Counted from the stretch's first letter, positions 26,488-35,228 are shown. The stretch: 64,000 bases of DNA from Rhizobium sp. AAP43 (GCF_001296045.1 NZ_LJHS01000002.1:1-64000), one strand, 5' to 3'. Numbers and translations: made by a program. Notes: a model not told the origin generated them from the sequence alone.

Positions 26488-27360
26488 TCAGTAAATCCCG
26501 GTCGGGAAATAGCGCAGGTAGATCTCTTCCAGGCGGCCGTCACGCGAGACGGCTGCAAGCGCGCTTTCGAGCGCCGCCGACAAGCGCGCATCCTGCCCAC
26601 CCACCATGATGGTCATCCCCTCGCCGAGGAACTGCTCCGACAGATAGGGGCCGTCGAACAGGTCGCAGCAACCGGCCGATGCGGGGCTTGTCATCCAGAA
26701 GGACAGTTGCAGGGCATCGGCGAAGACAGCATCGACCGTCTTGACCTTCAACGCCTCGAGCATGGCATCGCGGGTGTCAAAACCTTGCGCTTTCACATCG
26801 GGGAAGAAGGCCCGCAGCATGGCCTCATGCGCCGTTCCCTTGATCACGCCCACAGGCTTGCCATACAGGGCGCGCGCATCGGTGCGCGCCAGTGATGCCT
26901 GCTTGTTGGTGAGGAAGCGCGCCGGCAGCAGCAGATAGGGCCGGGTAAACCGAAAGCGCTCACGCAATTCGGACGTGACCGCCACGCCTGCCAGCACCGC
27001 CTCGCCCTGTCCACCTTCCAAAGCGGTCGCCAGCTGGTCATAGGGCAGAGCCTGGATCTGGCAGCGGTTCTCCATGCCGAGTTCGGCGCAGAGCGCCCGG
27101 GCGAGATCGACGTGGAAACCGGCGAGACGCCCGGTCTGATCGGTGAAATTGAAGGGCGGGAAATCGGCCGTCGTCAGGAAACGGAGCCGCAGGATGTCAT
27201 TGACATCGGGTCGGGCGAGCCGCTCGCGCGCGTCAAACAGGATCGGCAGTTCGGTCATCTGCGCAACCGCGGGACCCACCATCAGAGGCAGGGCCAAGAT
27301 CAGACGGGCCAGCAACTGCAAGAGCCCCGGCAATTCTAGGGATGAAACTTTTGCGCGCAT
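26488..27360 (-). CDS. Amino-acid-type ABC transporter substrate-binding protein
   Basis: Periplasmic solute-binding protein (family 3) of about 290 residues with a signal peptide ending near PAVAQM. Family features: FLTTADFPPFNFTDQTGRLAGFHVDLARALCAELG, and the second-lobe hinge LYGKPVGVIKGTAHE. It is orphaned: no permease or ATPase gene is adjacent, so it may serve a remote transporter or act as a sensor subunit. The start is ambiguous between ATG at 27360 and an in-frame GTG three codons upstream; no clear ribosome site supports either. Confidence 0.82.
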   Translation of the reverse strand: MRAKVSSLELPGLLQLLARLILALPLMVGPAVAQMTELPILFDARERLARPDVNDILRLRFLTTADFPPFNFTDQTGRLAGFHVDLARALCAELGMENRCQIQALPYDQLATALEGGQGEAVLAGVAVTSELRERFRFTRPYLLLPARFLTNKQASLARTDARALYGKPVGVIKGTAHEAMLRAFFPDVKAQGFDTRDAMLEALKVKTVDAVFADALQLSFWMTSPASAGCCDLFDGPYLSEQFLGEGMTIMVGGQDARLSAALESALAAVSRDGRLEEIYLRYFPTGIY

Positions 27361-27406
27361 CGTTAACACTTACTACCGGGAAAGCTAGGGGACGTCATCT
27401 TTTGCG

Positions 27407-29473
27407 ATGACGTGTAGCAGTTTGGTCTGGACGAGGGAATACGACCCGCGGGCGGCGTTGCCATGCCGACCGACAGGAATGTTGCGCGCCAAAGGAGACC
27501 GGCACCCTGCGGCCGGGAACGCCGGTCCGCCGTTTAACGGCATTGGAGAACTGAAGGCAGAGGCACGCCTGCTGCATCGGCTCGGAATCGCCAAGCCGCT
27601 GATTGCCCGCATGGCAGACAGGGCCGCTAAACATCGCACAACAATCGAACAGGAACTTCTGGCCAGTGGCGCTGTGCAGGAAGATGCCTATTATGCCGGC
27701 CTGGCGCGGATGTTCGGGTTCACCTTCCTGGATGTCATTCCCGCAGATCTGGTCACCGACCTTTCCGGCCTCGACAGCCAACTCAAGCAACCTCGCCTCC
27801 TCCGGCTGCATTATCCGGACAGGCCGCCGGTCATGGTCGTGGTGCCAGAGATCCGGACAGCAGACGCTCTGGCACGACGCTTGTCGCGCGGCGGCGACAT
27901 GGCGGGTTCCGTTGTGGTGGCAACACCGTCCGCTGTCCGGAGCGCCGTGTGGGCCGCAGGCGCGCGCCGACGATCCCGCGAAGCTGTTGGAGGGCTTTTC
28001 GAAAGCGCACGCAGCCAGTCAGCGCGGCTTGTGGTCACCGGCGAACAGGGCTTTCTCGCCGGCCTGCTTGCTTCCGTCCTGATTGTCGTCGCTTCGATCT
28101 CGCCGATGGCAGCGCTTCTTGTCCTGCATATCGTCATGTCGCTTTTCCATCTGGCCGCCCTTGCCTTGCGGATGATGGTGATCCAGCACAGCTGCCAGCA
28201 AGAGAAGGCACGCCGCAGGCAGGGCGGCACATCGGAAGGGCATGTGGCGGCACCAGAATTCCAAAGCCCAGATGGCCCGTTACCCGTCTATACGGTCATG
28301 GTTGCGATCTACCGGGAGGCGGCGGTCGTGCCACAGCTGCTGACCGCCCTTTCCGCGCTTGACTGGCCAAAGAGCCTGCTCGACATCAAGATCGTCTGCG
28401 AAGCCGATGACCAGGAAACACTGGCGGCCCTTCAGGCCGCACGTACGGGTCCGCAGTTTGAGGTGGTGGCGGTGCCCTCTTCACTGCCGCGCACCAAGCC
28501 CAAGGCGCTGACCTATGCGCTTGCCGGCGCGCGCGGAGAATTCCTCACGATCTACGACGCGGAGGACCGGCCAGATCCACAGCAGCTGCGCGAAGCCTAT
28601 CACACCTTCCGTCTCGGACCGCCGGACCTTGCCTGCCTGCAGGCGCCGCTCGCCATTGCCAATGGTGGCGAGAGCTGGATCAGCGCGATCTTCGCGCTCG
28701 AATATTCCGCCCTCTTCCGCAAGCTTTTGCCGGCGCTCGGCCATCACCGGCTGCCGATGCCGCTGGGCGGCACTTCGAACCACTTCAAGACGCAGGCGCT
28801 GGTGAAGAGCGGCGGCTGGGACCCTTACAACGTGACCGAGGATGCGGATCTCGGCATGCGGCTTTACCGGGCAGGCTACCGGGCCTCGACCATCACATCG
28901 CCGACACTGGAAGACGCCCCGACACACTTCAAGGTCTGGCTCGGGCAACGGACGCGCTGGTACAAAGGCTGGCTACAGACCTGGCTGGTGCTGATGCGAA
29001 GCCCGGCCAGAACAGCGCAGGAGATGGGGCTTGGCGCGTTTCTCGTCTTTCAACTGCTCGTCGGCGGCATGCTGGTTGCGGCGCTCACGCATCCCGCGCT
29101 GATCCTGTTCATCGCGGTGGCCGTGACATCTCTGCGGGAGGTGCCGATCGCCCAAACCAATCTCATGACCACCGTGCTGCTTGCCATCGACCTGATCAAC
29201 ATTCTTGGCAGCTATGCGATCTTTTTCGTCCTCGGGGCCCTCCCGATGAGCGGTACCGAGAGGAAATCACTCGGACACCGCTGGATTCTCATCCCCGTCT
29301 ACTGGATGGGCGTATCTCTGGCTGCCTGGAAGGCGGCGATCGAGCTGCGCTTCAAGCCCTTCTACTGGAACAAGACACCGCACAGCCCGAGCCGCGCGGC
29401 CACGACAACAGCCGGCCTTGCTCAGCCGAGGAAGGATTGCGCGGCGGTCACGTCGTCAGGCGAGAGCGTGTGA
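27407..29473 (+). CDS. Membrane glycosyltransferase family 2 with N-terminal T2SSE_N-like domain
   Basis: Protein of up to 688 residues. N-terminal part (about 50-150): a helical domain resembling the type II secretion ATPase N-domain (LLASGAVQEDAYYAGLARMFGFTFLDV). Then two hydrophobic helices (about 220-265), a GT-A domain and several C-terminal helices. Processive-synthase residues are present: VYTVMVAIYRE, DAED in IYDAEDRPDP, TEDADLGMRL and QRTRW. It therefore probably polymerises an extracellular polysaccharide across the inner membrane, like cellulose- or mixed-linkage-glucan-synthase relatives. The start is uncertain (27407 or ATG 27479). The last 52 bases overlap the convergent VOC-hydrolase gene. 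The polymer is unknown. Confidence 0.82.
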   Translation: MTCSSLVWTREYDPRAALPCRPTGMLRAKGDRHPAAGNAGPPFNGIGELKAEARLLHRLGIAKPLIARMADRAAKHRTTIEQELLASGAVQEDAYYAGLARMFGFTFLDVIPADLVTDLSGLDSQLKQPRLLRLHYPDRPPVMVVVPEIRTADALARRLSRGGDMAGSVVVATPSAVRSAVWAAGARRRSREAVGGLFESARSQSARLVVTGEQGFLAGLLASVLIVVASISPMAALLVLHIVMSLFHLAALALRMMVIQHSCQQEKARRRQGGTSEGHVAAPEFQSPDGPLPVYTVMVAIYREAAVVPQLLTALSALDWPKSLLDIKIVCEADDQETLAALQAARTGPQFEVVAVPSSLPRTKPKALTYALAGARGEFLTIYDAEDRPDPQQLREAYHTFRLGPPDLACLQAPLAIANGGESWISAIFALEYSALFRKLLPALGHHRLPMPLGGTSNHFKTQALVKSGGWDPYNVTEDADLGMRLYRAGYRASTITSPTLEDAPTHFKVWLGQRTRWYKGWLQTWLVLMRSPARTAQEMGLGAFLVFQLLVGGMLVAALTHPALILFIAVAVTSLREVPIAQTNLMTTVLLAIDLINILGSYAIFFVLGALPMSGTERKSLGHRWILIPVYWMGVSLAAWKAAIELRFKPFYWNKTPHSPSRAATTTAGLAQPRKDCAAVTSSGESV

Positions 29474-30966
29474 TCGGCGTCAAGCGCGGTGAACGTGACA
29501 TCGGCCCCGCACTCACGCAGTTGCTTCGCCAGATCCTGTGCCTGCGGCAGATATGGGTCACGGTCGCCGGCCGCCACGAGAATGCGGGCGGCGGACAGAT
29601 CCACGTCCGGCAGTGCGTCGAGCACCGGCATGGGGCGGATGAGGATGGCGGTGGAGATGAGGCCAGGATGGAGGAGCATCGTGGCGGCAAGCAGATTGGC
29701 GCCGTTCGAATATCCGACAAAGGCGGTACGCGCCTTCGAGAGACCATAGGCCGGGCCCATATCCTTGATGAAGGCCGATAAGGCCTCCGCCTCGGCGCGG
29801 ATATCCTGCTGGTCGAAGGAGAGCGGGCCGAACCGGCGGAAGAAGCGGGCAACGCCTTCCTCCGTCGCACGACCGCGCAGGCCGAGAAGCGTGGCCTGTG
29901 GCGCGATCTTGCGCCCAAGCGGCAAGAGGCTCGCCTCGTTGCCGCCCGTGCCATGCAGGAGAACAAGGCCCGATCCGTCGGGGCGCTCCGGCTCATGGAT
30001 GCGATGGACGAAGGGAAGGTCGCGGTAGATGGTGCGCGGTTCACCCGGCAGCCCGAATTGCGGCAGCATGGGCACGATATCCTCCGGGCGCAGATGAAAA
30101 TGCTCGGGGATGAACAGGGTCGTGCCGAGATCACCAGGCGCTTCATCCACTCCGAAACCCGGATCATCGGAGGCGAGTTCGATCAGGCAGCCGGCCGGTT
30201 CGCGGACATAGAGGGAGTAGAAATACTTGCGATCATGAACATTGACCGCATTGGCGTCGGCGCCCGACAGAACTTCAGCGGCCCTGTCGACGGCGTCTCG
30301 ATCAGCCATCCGCAGGGCGACATGATCGATGGCCCCGGTGCCCGGTGCTGCCGGCCAGAAACCCGTCGCATCCCGTATGTCGAGGATCTGACCGCTGGCG
30401 GAGGTCATCCGGCGAATGGTACCTTCCTGCGCGGCCATGACGAAGCCGGAATACTGACCTAGGAAGGCCGAGGTTTCCTCGGGCTTTTCCGAGAGAAGCG
30501 TTGCGCCGTGAAGCGCCCGGATAGCGTCATCGGCCTCGATGCCGCGCATGGGCCAGACGGCGCCGGCGGCCACGGCTTCGGTGCCGACCAGCTTGACGAT
30601 GATGCCGTCGGGATCGGTCAGGCGCAGGACCGGTTCGCCGAATTCGAGGCTGGGCCCCGTTGCGGCGACGCCGAACTGCAAGGCCCGCGTCAGCCAGAAT
30701 CCGATCGCGGCCGGGGCGATGGCAAAGGCGATTTCGCTCGGTGCTCCGTGGCCGACACGGCCGGGAGAACCATCTTCCCAGGCGAGAAAGGTGACGAGTG
30801 ATCCGGGGCTGGCCGCTGCATCGCCATAGAAGAGATGGAGTTGTGCCGCATCCTCGAAGCCCCCGGTGCGCTTGACCAGACGCAGGCCGAGAAAACCACA
30901 ATAGAAGTCGACATTGGCCTGGATCTTCCGGGTGATTGCCGTGATGTGGTGAAGGCCGCTGGTCAT
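29422..30966 (-). CDS. Fused VOC dioxygenase-like and alpha/beta-hydrolase protein
   Basis: Protein of 514 residues. Residues 1-130 and about 150-300 are two vicinal-oxygen-chelate modules of the ring-cleaving dioxygenase/glyoxalase type (start LHHITAITRKIQANVDFY; second module DHVALRMADRDAVDRA ... REPAGCLIELASDD). Residues about 330-514 are a carboxylesterase-type hydrolase with oxyanion segment LLHGTGGNE, nucleophile GYSNGAN, acid AAGDRDPYL and histidine DADHTLSPD. In Bacillus the equivalents are separate proteins (MhqO/MhqA and MhqD) in hydroquinone/quinone resistance. The divergent FMN reductase 55 bases away fits the same theme. The substrate is inferred only. Confidence 0.87.
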   Translation of the reverse strand: MTSGLHHITAITRKIQANVDFYCGFLGLRLVKRTGGFEDAAQLHLFYGDAAASPGSLVTFLAWEDGSPGRVGHGAPSEIAFAIAPAAIGFWLTRALQFGVAATGPSLEFGEPVLRLTDPDGIIVKLVGTEAVAAGAVWPMRGIEADDAIRALHGATLLSEKPEETSAFLGQYSGFVMAAQEGTIRRMTSASGQILDIRDATGFWPAAPGTGAIDHVALRMADRDAVDRAAEVLSGADANAVNVHDRKYFYSLYVREPAGCLIELASDDPGFGVDEAPGDLGTTLFIPEHFHLRPEDIVPMLPQFGLPGEPRTIYRDLPFVHRIHEPERPDGSGLVLLHGTGGNEASLLPLGRKIAPQATLLGLRGRATEEGVARFFRRFGPLSFDQQDIRAEAEALSAFIKDMGPAYGLSKARTAFVGYSNGANLLAATMLLHPGLISTAILIRPMPVLDALPDVDLSAARILVAAGDRDPYLPQAQDLAKQLRECGADVTFTALDADHTLSPDDVTAAQSFLG

Positions 30967-31021
30967 CGCTCTCTCCCTGTCCTACCCTTCCCATACATCA
31001 AATCATCGAAAGGACCAGACC

Positions 31022-31576
31022 ATGGTGACACTGCTCGGGATCTCCGGCAGCCTGCGCAAGGGCTCGCTCAATACCGCATTGCTGCATGCCGCCACGCAAC
31101 TGCCGGCCGAGGGCTATACGATCGAGGCGGCGGGCATTCAGGGCATTCCGCTCTATGATGGCGACCTTGAAGCGGCCGAAGGCATTCCGGATGCCGTGAC
31201 GGCTTTGAAGGACAAAATCCAGGCCGCGGACGGCGTGATCCTGTTTACGCCGGAATACAACAATGGCATTCCCGGCGCCTTCAAGAATACCATCGACTGG
31301 CTGTCGCGCCCCTCTTCCGATATCGCGAAAGTATTTGGCGGCAAGCCCTTCGCGCTCGTCGGCGCGTCGCCTGGCAATTTTGGCACGCTGCTCAGCCAGA
31401 ATGCCTGGCTTCCCGTATTGCATACGTTGGGCTGCCGGACATTTTCGGAAAAGCGGCTGATGGTGTCAAAGGCGCATACGCTGTTTGACGCCCAGGGCAA
31501 GCTTAACGACGAGGCCACAGCCAAGCGGCTGGGCGATTTGCTGGCAGCATTTGCGAAGTTTGCCGAAGAGAGGTGA
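31022..31576 (+). CDS. NADPH-dependent FMN reductase
   Basis: Flavodoxin-fold reductase of 184 residues. The FMN phosphate loop GISGSLRKGSLN is at residues 6-17, and the second flavin motif PEYNNGIPGAFKNTIDWLSR is at about 79-98. The family includes ChrR, YieF and azoreductases, which reduce quinones, chromate or azo dyes by two electrons, limiting redox cycling. It diverges from the fused VOC-hydrolase gene with a 55-base spacer, so the two may be co-regulated in aromatic or quinone detoxification; no regulator gene is adjacent. Confidence 0.9.
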   Translation: MVTLLGISGSLRKGSLNTALLHAATQLPAEGYTIEAAGIQGIPLYDGDLEAAEGIPDAVTALKDKIQAADGVILFTPEYNNGIPGAFKNTIDWLSRPSSDIAKVFGGKPFALVGASPGNFGTLLSQNAWLPVLHTLGCRTFSEKRLMVSKAHTLFDAQGKLNDEATAKRLGDLLAAFAKFAEER

Positions 31577-31609
31577 ACTTGGTGCAGCCGTTTGGGAGGA
31601 GGGTATCGC

Positions 31610-32491
31610 ATGGAGACCAATAGAAGCTTTGTTTTCCAGCAAATTTCCGACTATGGGGCCAGTAATGAGAATGTCGCCCGTCTTACTCTTCAAACACTCG
31701 AACTGACCAAGATCTGCAGCTTAAAGCCTGATGCTAAAGAACAACTAATTCTCTCCGTCCACGAGATCTCACATAGGCTGGCAAGCGCACAAAACGCTGC
31801 GCTCGACCTAAGCACACGCGTGACGGCACAGACAAATGCGATTCAGTCTGGCGGAAACAGAGGACACGAGAGAGGGATCGAGATCCCCTACGTACCATCT
31901 CTGCAGATATTGTTTGAAGGTTATTACTACAATCTCAAAAATGTCGTTCGTGATCTGGGCGGTATTCCGATGAGGGTGCTGTATGGAAAGCGTTTTGAAG
32001 AAGCTTCTAGTTGGCTTTCTTTCAAAGAAAACAAAGAACCTGAAATATGCAAACATCTTCGCCGAATGGAATCTAATCATCCAGGGTACTCAACGGTTCG
32101 AGAGCTGATCAATAGAAATCAGCAGAACATCAAGCATATTGTATCCGTGCGTAATGCGTTGGAACAACCGGGCAAGCTTGCAGGCACAATTCGCGTTAAA
32201 AATTGGTCCGTGGAGCAACAAGGAATAACGCCTCCCTATTTTTACTACGAACACGCTCCAGAGCAGAGATACGACTTGGTGGGAGACATGGTTGCTGCCC
32301 ACGAGGCTATTCTGACACTAGCGGAAACATTGATTGTTTTCGGGCTGATTTTCTACCTGCCGCAAGGATTTGGAATCCAGCACATAGGACCGAACAGGCG
32401 GGACCCGAAGACACCGATGGCATATCGCGTTATAGTGCTACCCCCAGATGTCACGAAACGATCGCAACCGTTCACCGGAAAAGAGGAATAG
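31610..32491 (+). CDS. Hypothetical protein, AT-richer, beside tRNA-Gly
   Basis: Protein of 293 residues; no family recognised. It is soluble, mostly helical by eye, with an Asn-rich helical centre (RNQQNIKHIVSVRNAL) and a Tyr/Phe-rich C-terminal third. The segment VRNALEQPGKL vaguely recalls HEPN-type helices, but the expected R-x4-6-H motif is missing. Base and codon use are clearly more AT-rich than the neighbours (frequent AAA, AAT, TAT), suggesting transfer. A good GGAGGAGGG ribosome site fixes the start at 31610. It lies between the FMN reductase gene and the 3' end of tRNA-Gly, a usual integration position; no integrase or flanking repeat was seen. Confidence 0.7.
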   Translation: METNRSFVFQQISDYGASNENVARLTLQTLELTKICSLKPDAKEQLILSVHEISHRLASAQNAALDLSTRVTAQTNAIQSGGNRGHERGIEIPYVPSLQILFEGYYYNLKNVVRDLGGIPMRVLYGKRFEEASSWLSFKENKEPEICKHLRRMESNHPGYSTVRELINRNQQNIKHIVSVRNALEQPGKLAGTIRVKNWSVEQQGITPPYFYYEHAPEQRYDLVGDMVAAHEAILTLAETLIVFGLIFYLPQGFGIQHIGPNRRDPKTPMAYRVIVLPPDVTKRSQPFTGKEE

Positions 32492-32560
32492 CTGAGAATC
32501 ACTTCTTTTTTGGAATGATCCGTTGGTCGCAAGTTAAGAACCGTGGACCAAGAAGATTTT

Positions 32561-32634
32561 TGGAGCGGGTGAAGGGAATCGAACCCTCGTATTCAGCTTG
32601 GGAAGCTGCTGCTCTACCATTGAGCTACACCCGC
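32561..32634 (-). tRNA. tRNA-Gly (CCC)
   Basis: Minus-strand sequence begins GCGGGTGTAGCTCAATGGTA and ends with TTCGATTCCCTTCACCCGC plus an encoded CCA (32561-32563). The 7-bp acceptor stem GCGGGTG/CACCCGC pairs fully, D-arm GCTC/GAGC and T-arm GAGGG/CCCTT-type pairing are present, and the anticodon loop TTCCCAA gives anticodon CCC. Confidence 0.96.
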
Positions 32635-32720
32635 GACGTGGATGAGGAATCCAACAGTTCGGCCGGCCTGTCAAGCGGCAGGCGGCCGAAAGCGGGATGC
32701 TCGTGGCCCCATACCTATCT

Positions 32721-33818
32721 TTAAGGCAGGCGGAAATGCTTGGACAGTTTCAGGCCTTGCGCCTGATAGTTGGAGCCAAGGCCTGTGCCGTAAAGGCCTT
32801 CGGGGCGTTCCTGCATGTGCTCATAGACGAGGCGGCCGATGACCTGGCCGTGTTCGAGGATGAAGGGCACCTCGTGGCTTCGGACTTCCAGCACGGCGCG
32901 GCTGCCGGAGCCGCCGGCAGGGGCATGGCCGAAGCCGGGGTCGAAGAAGCCGGCATAGTGGACGCGGAATTCGCCGACCAGCGGGTCATAGGGCGTCATT
33001 TCGGCGGCATAGAGCGGGGGCACATGCACCGCTTCGTTCGACACCAGAATGTAGAATTCGTCGGGATCGAGGATCAGCTCGTCAGCGCCACGGCTGTAGA
33101 GAGGCTCCCAGAAATCGAGCACATCATGGGCGTCCTTCCTGTCCACATCGATGACGGACGTGTGGTGCTTGCCGCGATAGCCGATCAGGCCTTGAGGCCC
33201 TGAGCCCTTCAGATCGATCGAGAGCGCAATGCCACCGCCCGAGACATTGGGCATGTCGCTGGCGACCAGGGTTTCAGCCTTGTGCAGGTCGAAGAGTTCG
33301 GCCTCGCCGAGCAACGCATGGCCGACGCGGAAACGGATCTGCGACAGGCGCGAGCCGCGACGCACGATGATCGGGAAGGTGCGCGGGGAGATTTCGAGGT
33401 AGAGCTGGCCCTTGTAGCCGGCCGGCACCTTGTCGAATTCCTGGGCGTAATCGACCATGACGCGGGTGAAGATATCGAGACGGCCCGTCGAGCTCTTCGG
33501 ATTGGCGGAAGCCGAGATTTCAGCCGGCAGGTCGAGGCTTTCCATCAAGGGCACGATGTAGACGCAGCCGGTTTCCAGCACCGCACCATTTTCGAGATCG
33601 ATCTCGTGCAATGTCAGCTTGTCGAGCTTCTCGGCGACGGTGCTGTTGCGGCCCGGCATGAAGCTTGCCCGGACCCGGATGGCCTTACCGCCGAGGCGCA
33701 GATCGAGACTGGCCGGCTGGATCTGATCCTGGTCCAGCATGGCCTCGCTTTTCAGCTGCCCCTGGCCGAACAAGGCACCGATGGCGCGGTCGGACAAAAT
33801 CCCGGACTTGATGGTCAT
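32721..33818 (-). CDS. dcd: 2'-deoxycytidine 5'-triphosphate deaminase (DCD family)
   Basis: Protein of 365 residues, roughly twice the length of classic Dcd, containing two dUTPase-like halves as in the alphaproteobacterial dCTP deaminase family. The N-terminal half has IQPASLDLRLGGKA and the conserved SASANPKSSTGRLDIFTRV segment; the C-terminal half has DEFYILVSNEAVHVPPLYAAEM and FDPGFGHAPAGG. It converts dCTP to dUTP for dTMP synthesis. The start at 33818 (MTIKSGILSD) was chosen because upstream in-frame codons run through the metZ riboswitch region. It diverges from metZ. Confidence 0.88.
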   Translation of the reverse strand: MTIKSGILSDRAIGALFGQGQLKSEAMLDQDQIQPASLDLRLGGKAIRVRASFMPGRNSTVAEKLDKLTLHEIDLENGAVLETGCVYIVPLMESLDLPAEISASANPKSSTGRLDIFTRVMVDYAQEFDKVPAGYKGQLYLEISPRTFPIIVRRGSRLSQIRFRVGHALLGEAELFDLHKAETLVASDMPNVSGGGIALSIDLKGSGPQGLIGYRGKHHTSVIDVDRKDAHDVLDFWEPLYSRGADELILDPDEFYILVSNEAVHVPPLYAAEMTPYDPLVGEFRVHYAGFFDPGFGHAPAGGSGSRAVLEVRSHEVPFILEHGQVIGRLVYEHMQERPEGLYGTGLGSNYQAQGLKLSKHFRLP

Positions 33819-33861
33819 TTTTCTCAATCCTGTTTGGGCCGACAAAACCAAAGCCCACCAA

Positions 33862-33890
33862 TTGACGCAAGGCCTGCGAAGGCGTAAGGC
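33862..33890 (+). promoter_or_regulatory. Possible metZ promoter
   Basis: TTGACG (33862-33867), a 17-base spacer, then TAAGGC (33885-33890), a weak -10. It lies directly before the SAM-II riboswitch, where the start of the leader is expected. Confidence 0.35.
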
Positions 33891-33897
33891 AGCCTTA

Positions 33898-33952
33898 TCC
33901 CGTGGTGATTTGGCCGGTCGGCTTGCAGCCACGTTAAACAAGTGGCTAAATA
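33898..33952 (+). ncRNA. SAM-II riboswitch (metA/metZ leader)
   Basis: The segment reads CCCGTGGTGATTTGGCC, then GGTCGGCTTGCAGCCACG, TTAAACAAGTGGCTAAA. The invariant blocks GTGATTT, GCTTGCAGCCACGTTAAA and CTAAA are those of the SAM-II aptamer, an H-type pseudoknot binding S-adenosylmethionine and known from Rhizobiales met genes. It precedes metZ by 64 bases, so methionine synthesis should fall when SAM is plentiful. Confidence 0.95.
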
Positions 33953-33964
33953 GACCGGGTTCAC

Positions 33965-33996
33965 AAAACCGGTCCGTATTCGCGACCGGTTTTTTT
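33965..33996 (+). terminator. Intrinsic terminator forming the SAM-II expression platform
   Basis: AAAACCGGTC (33965-33974) pairs with GACCGGTTTT (33984-33993), followed by a run of seven T. The 5' arm can alternatively pair with GACCGG at 33953-33958, directly after the aptamer, so a terminator/antiterminator switch is plausible. The hairpin ends 20 bases before the metZ start. Confidence 0.8.
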
Positions 33997-34015
33997 GTGT
34001 TTGAAAGGCACCCGC

Positions 34016-35194
34016 ATGAGCAAGAACTGGCGCCCGGCAACGAAACTCGTTCATGGTGGCACGCTGCGCTCTCCCTATGGCGAGACCTCCGAAGCGATCT
34101 TCCTGACCCAGGGTTTCGTCTATGAAACCTCGGAAGCGGCCGAAGCCCGCTTCAAGGGCGAGAATGACGGCTATATCTACGCCCGCTACGGCAGCCCGAC
34201 CAATGACATGTTCGAAAAGCGCATGTGCCTGCTCGAAGGTGCTGAAGACAGCCGCGCCATGGCATCCGGCATGGCGGCCGTTGCGGCGGCCGTTCTGTGC
34301 CAAGTGAAGGCCGGCGATCATATCGTTGCTGCCCGCGCCCTGTTCGGCTCCTGCCGCTACGTCGTCGAGACGCTGGCGCCGCGCTACGGCGTGGAATGCA
34401 CCCTTGTTGACGGGCGCGACCTGAAGAACTGGGAAGACGCGATCCGGCCGAACACCAAGGTGATGTTCCTCGAAAGCCCGACAAACCCGACGCTGGAGGT
34501 TATCGACATCGCAGGCGTCGCCAAGCTTGCCGACCAGATCGGGGCGAAGCTCATCGTCGACAACGTGTTTGCCACGCCGCTCTTCCAGAAGCCGCTGGAA
34601 CTTGGCGCGCATGTCGTTGTCTATTCCGCGACGAAGCATATCGACGGCCAGGGCCGCTGCCTTGGCGGCGTCGTGCTCTCGTCGAAGGAATGGATCAACG
34701 AGAACCTGCACGACTATTTCCGTCACACCGGCCCTGCCATGTCGCCGTTCAATGCCTGGACGCTGCTGAAGGGCATGGAGACCCTGCCCTTGCGCGTGAA
34801 GCAGCAGACGCAAACGGCAGCGGCGGTTGCAGACTTCCTTGCCGAACAGAGCCCTGTGGCCCGCGTGATCTATCCCGGCCGTAAGGACCATCCGCAGGCC
34901 GACATTATCGCAAAGCAGATGACTGGCGGCTCGACGCTCGTCTGCTTCGAGCTCAAGGGCGGCAAGGAGGCTGCCTTCAAGCTGCAGAACGCGCTGGAGA
35001 TCATCAAGATCTCCAACAATCTCGGCGATGCGAAGAGCCTGATCACCCATCCGGCGACCACCACGCACAAGAACCTCACCGACGAGGCGCGGGCAGAGCT
35101 TGGTATTTCCGGCGGCACGGTTCGCCTCTCCTGCGGAATCGAAGACACGCAGGACCTGCTCGACGACCTGGCTGCGGCAATCAAAGGGTTGTGA
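34016..35194 (+). CDS. metZ: O-succinylhomoserine sulfhydrylase
   Basis: PLP enzyme of 392 residues from the Cys/Met metabolism family. It makes homocysteine from O-succinylhomoserine and sulfide, the direct sulfhydrylation route to methionine. The PLP lysine is K207 in VVYSATKHIDGQG; other family blocks are YARYGSPT (phosphate-binding tyrosine), ESPTNPTLEV and the C-terminal SLGGAKSL-equivalent NNLGDAKSLITHPATTTH. Start at 34016 follows GAAAGG. It is under a SAM-II riboswitch with a terminator, and diverges from the dCTP deaminase gene. Confidence 0.94.
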   Translation: MSKNWRPATKLVHGGTLRSPYGETSEAIFLTQGFVYETSEAAEARFKGENDGYIYARYGSPTNDMFEKRMCLLEGAEDSRAMASGMAAVAAAVLCQVKAGDHIVAARALFGSCRYVVETLAPRYGVECTLVDGRDLKNWEDAIRPNTKVMFLESPTNPTLEVIDIAGVAKLADQIGAKLIVDNVFATPLFQKPLELGAHVVVYSATKHIDGQGRCLGGVVLSSKEWINENLHDYFRHTGPAMSPFNAWTLLKGMETLPLRVKQQTQTAAAVADFLAEQSPVARVIYPGRKDHPQADIIAKQMTGGSTLVCFELKGGKEAAFKLQNALEIIKISNNLGDAKSLITHPATTTHKNLTDEARAELGISGGTVRLSCGIEDTQDLLDDLAAAIKGL

Positions 35195-35228
35195 TCAGCG
35201 CCGAATGAGCGCCAGAAACCAAAAAAAG

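Noticed and set aside
31577..31609. Direct repeat of the tRNA-Gly 3' end as an att site
   Set aside because: Searched by eye on the far side of the orphan gene; no match to the tRNA end was found.
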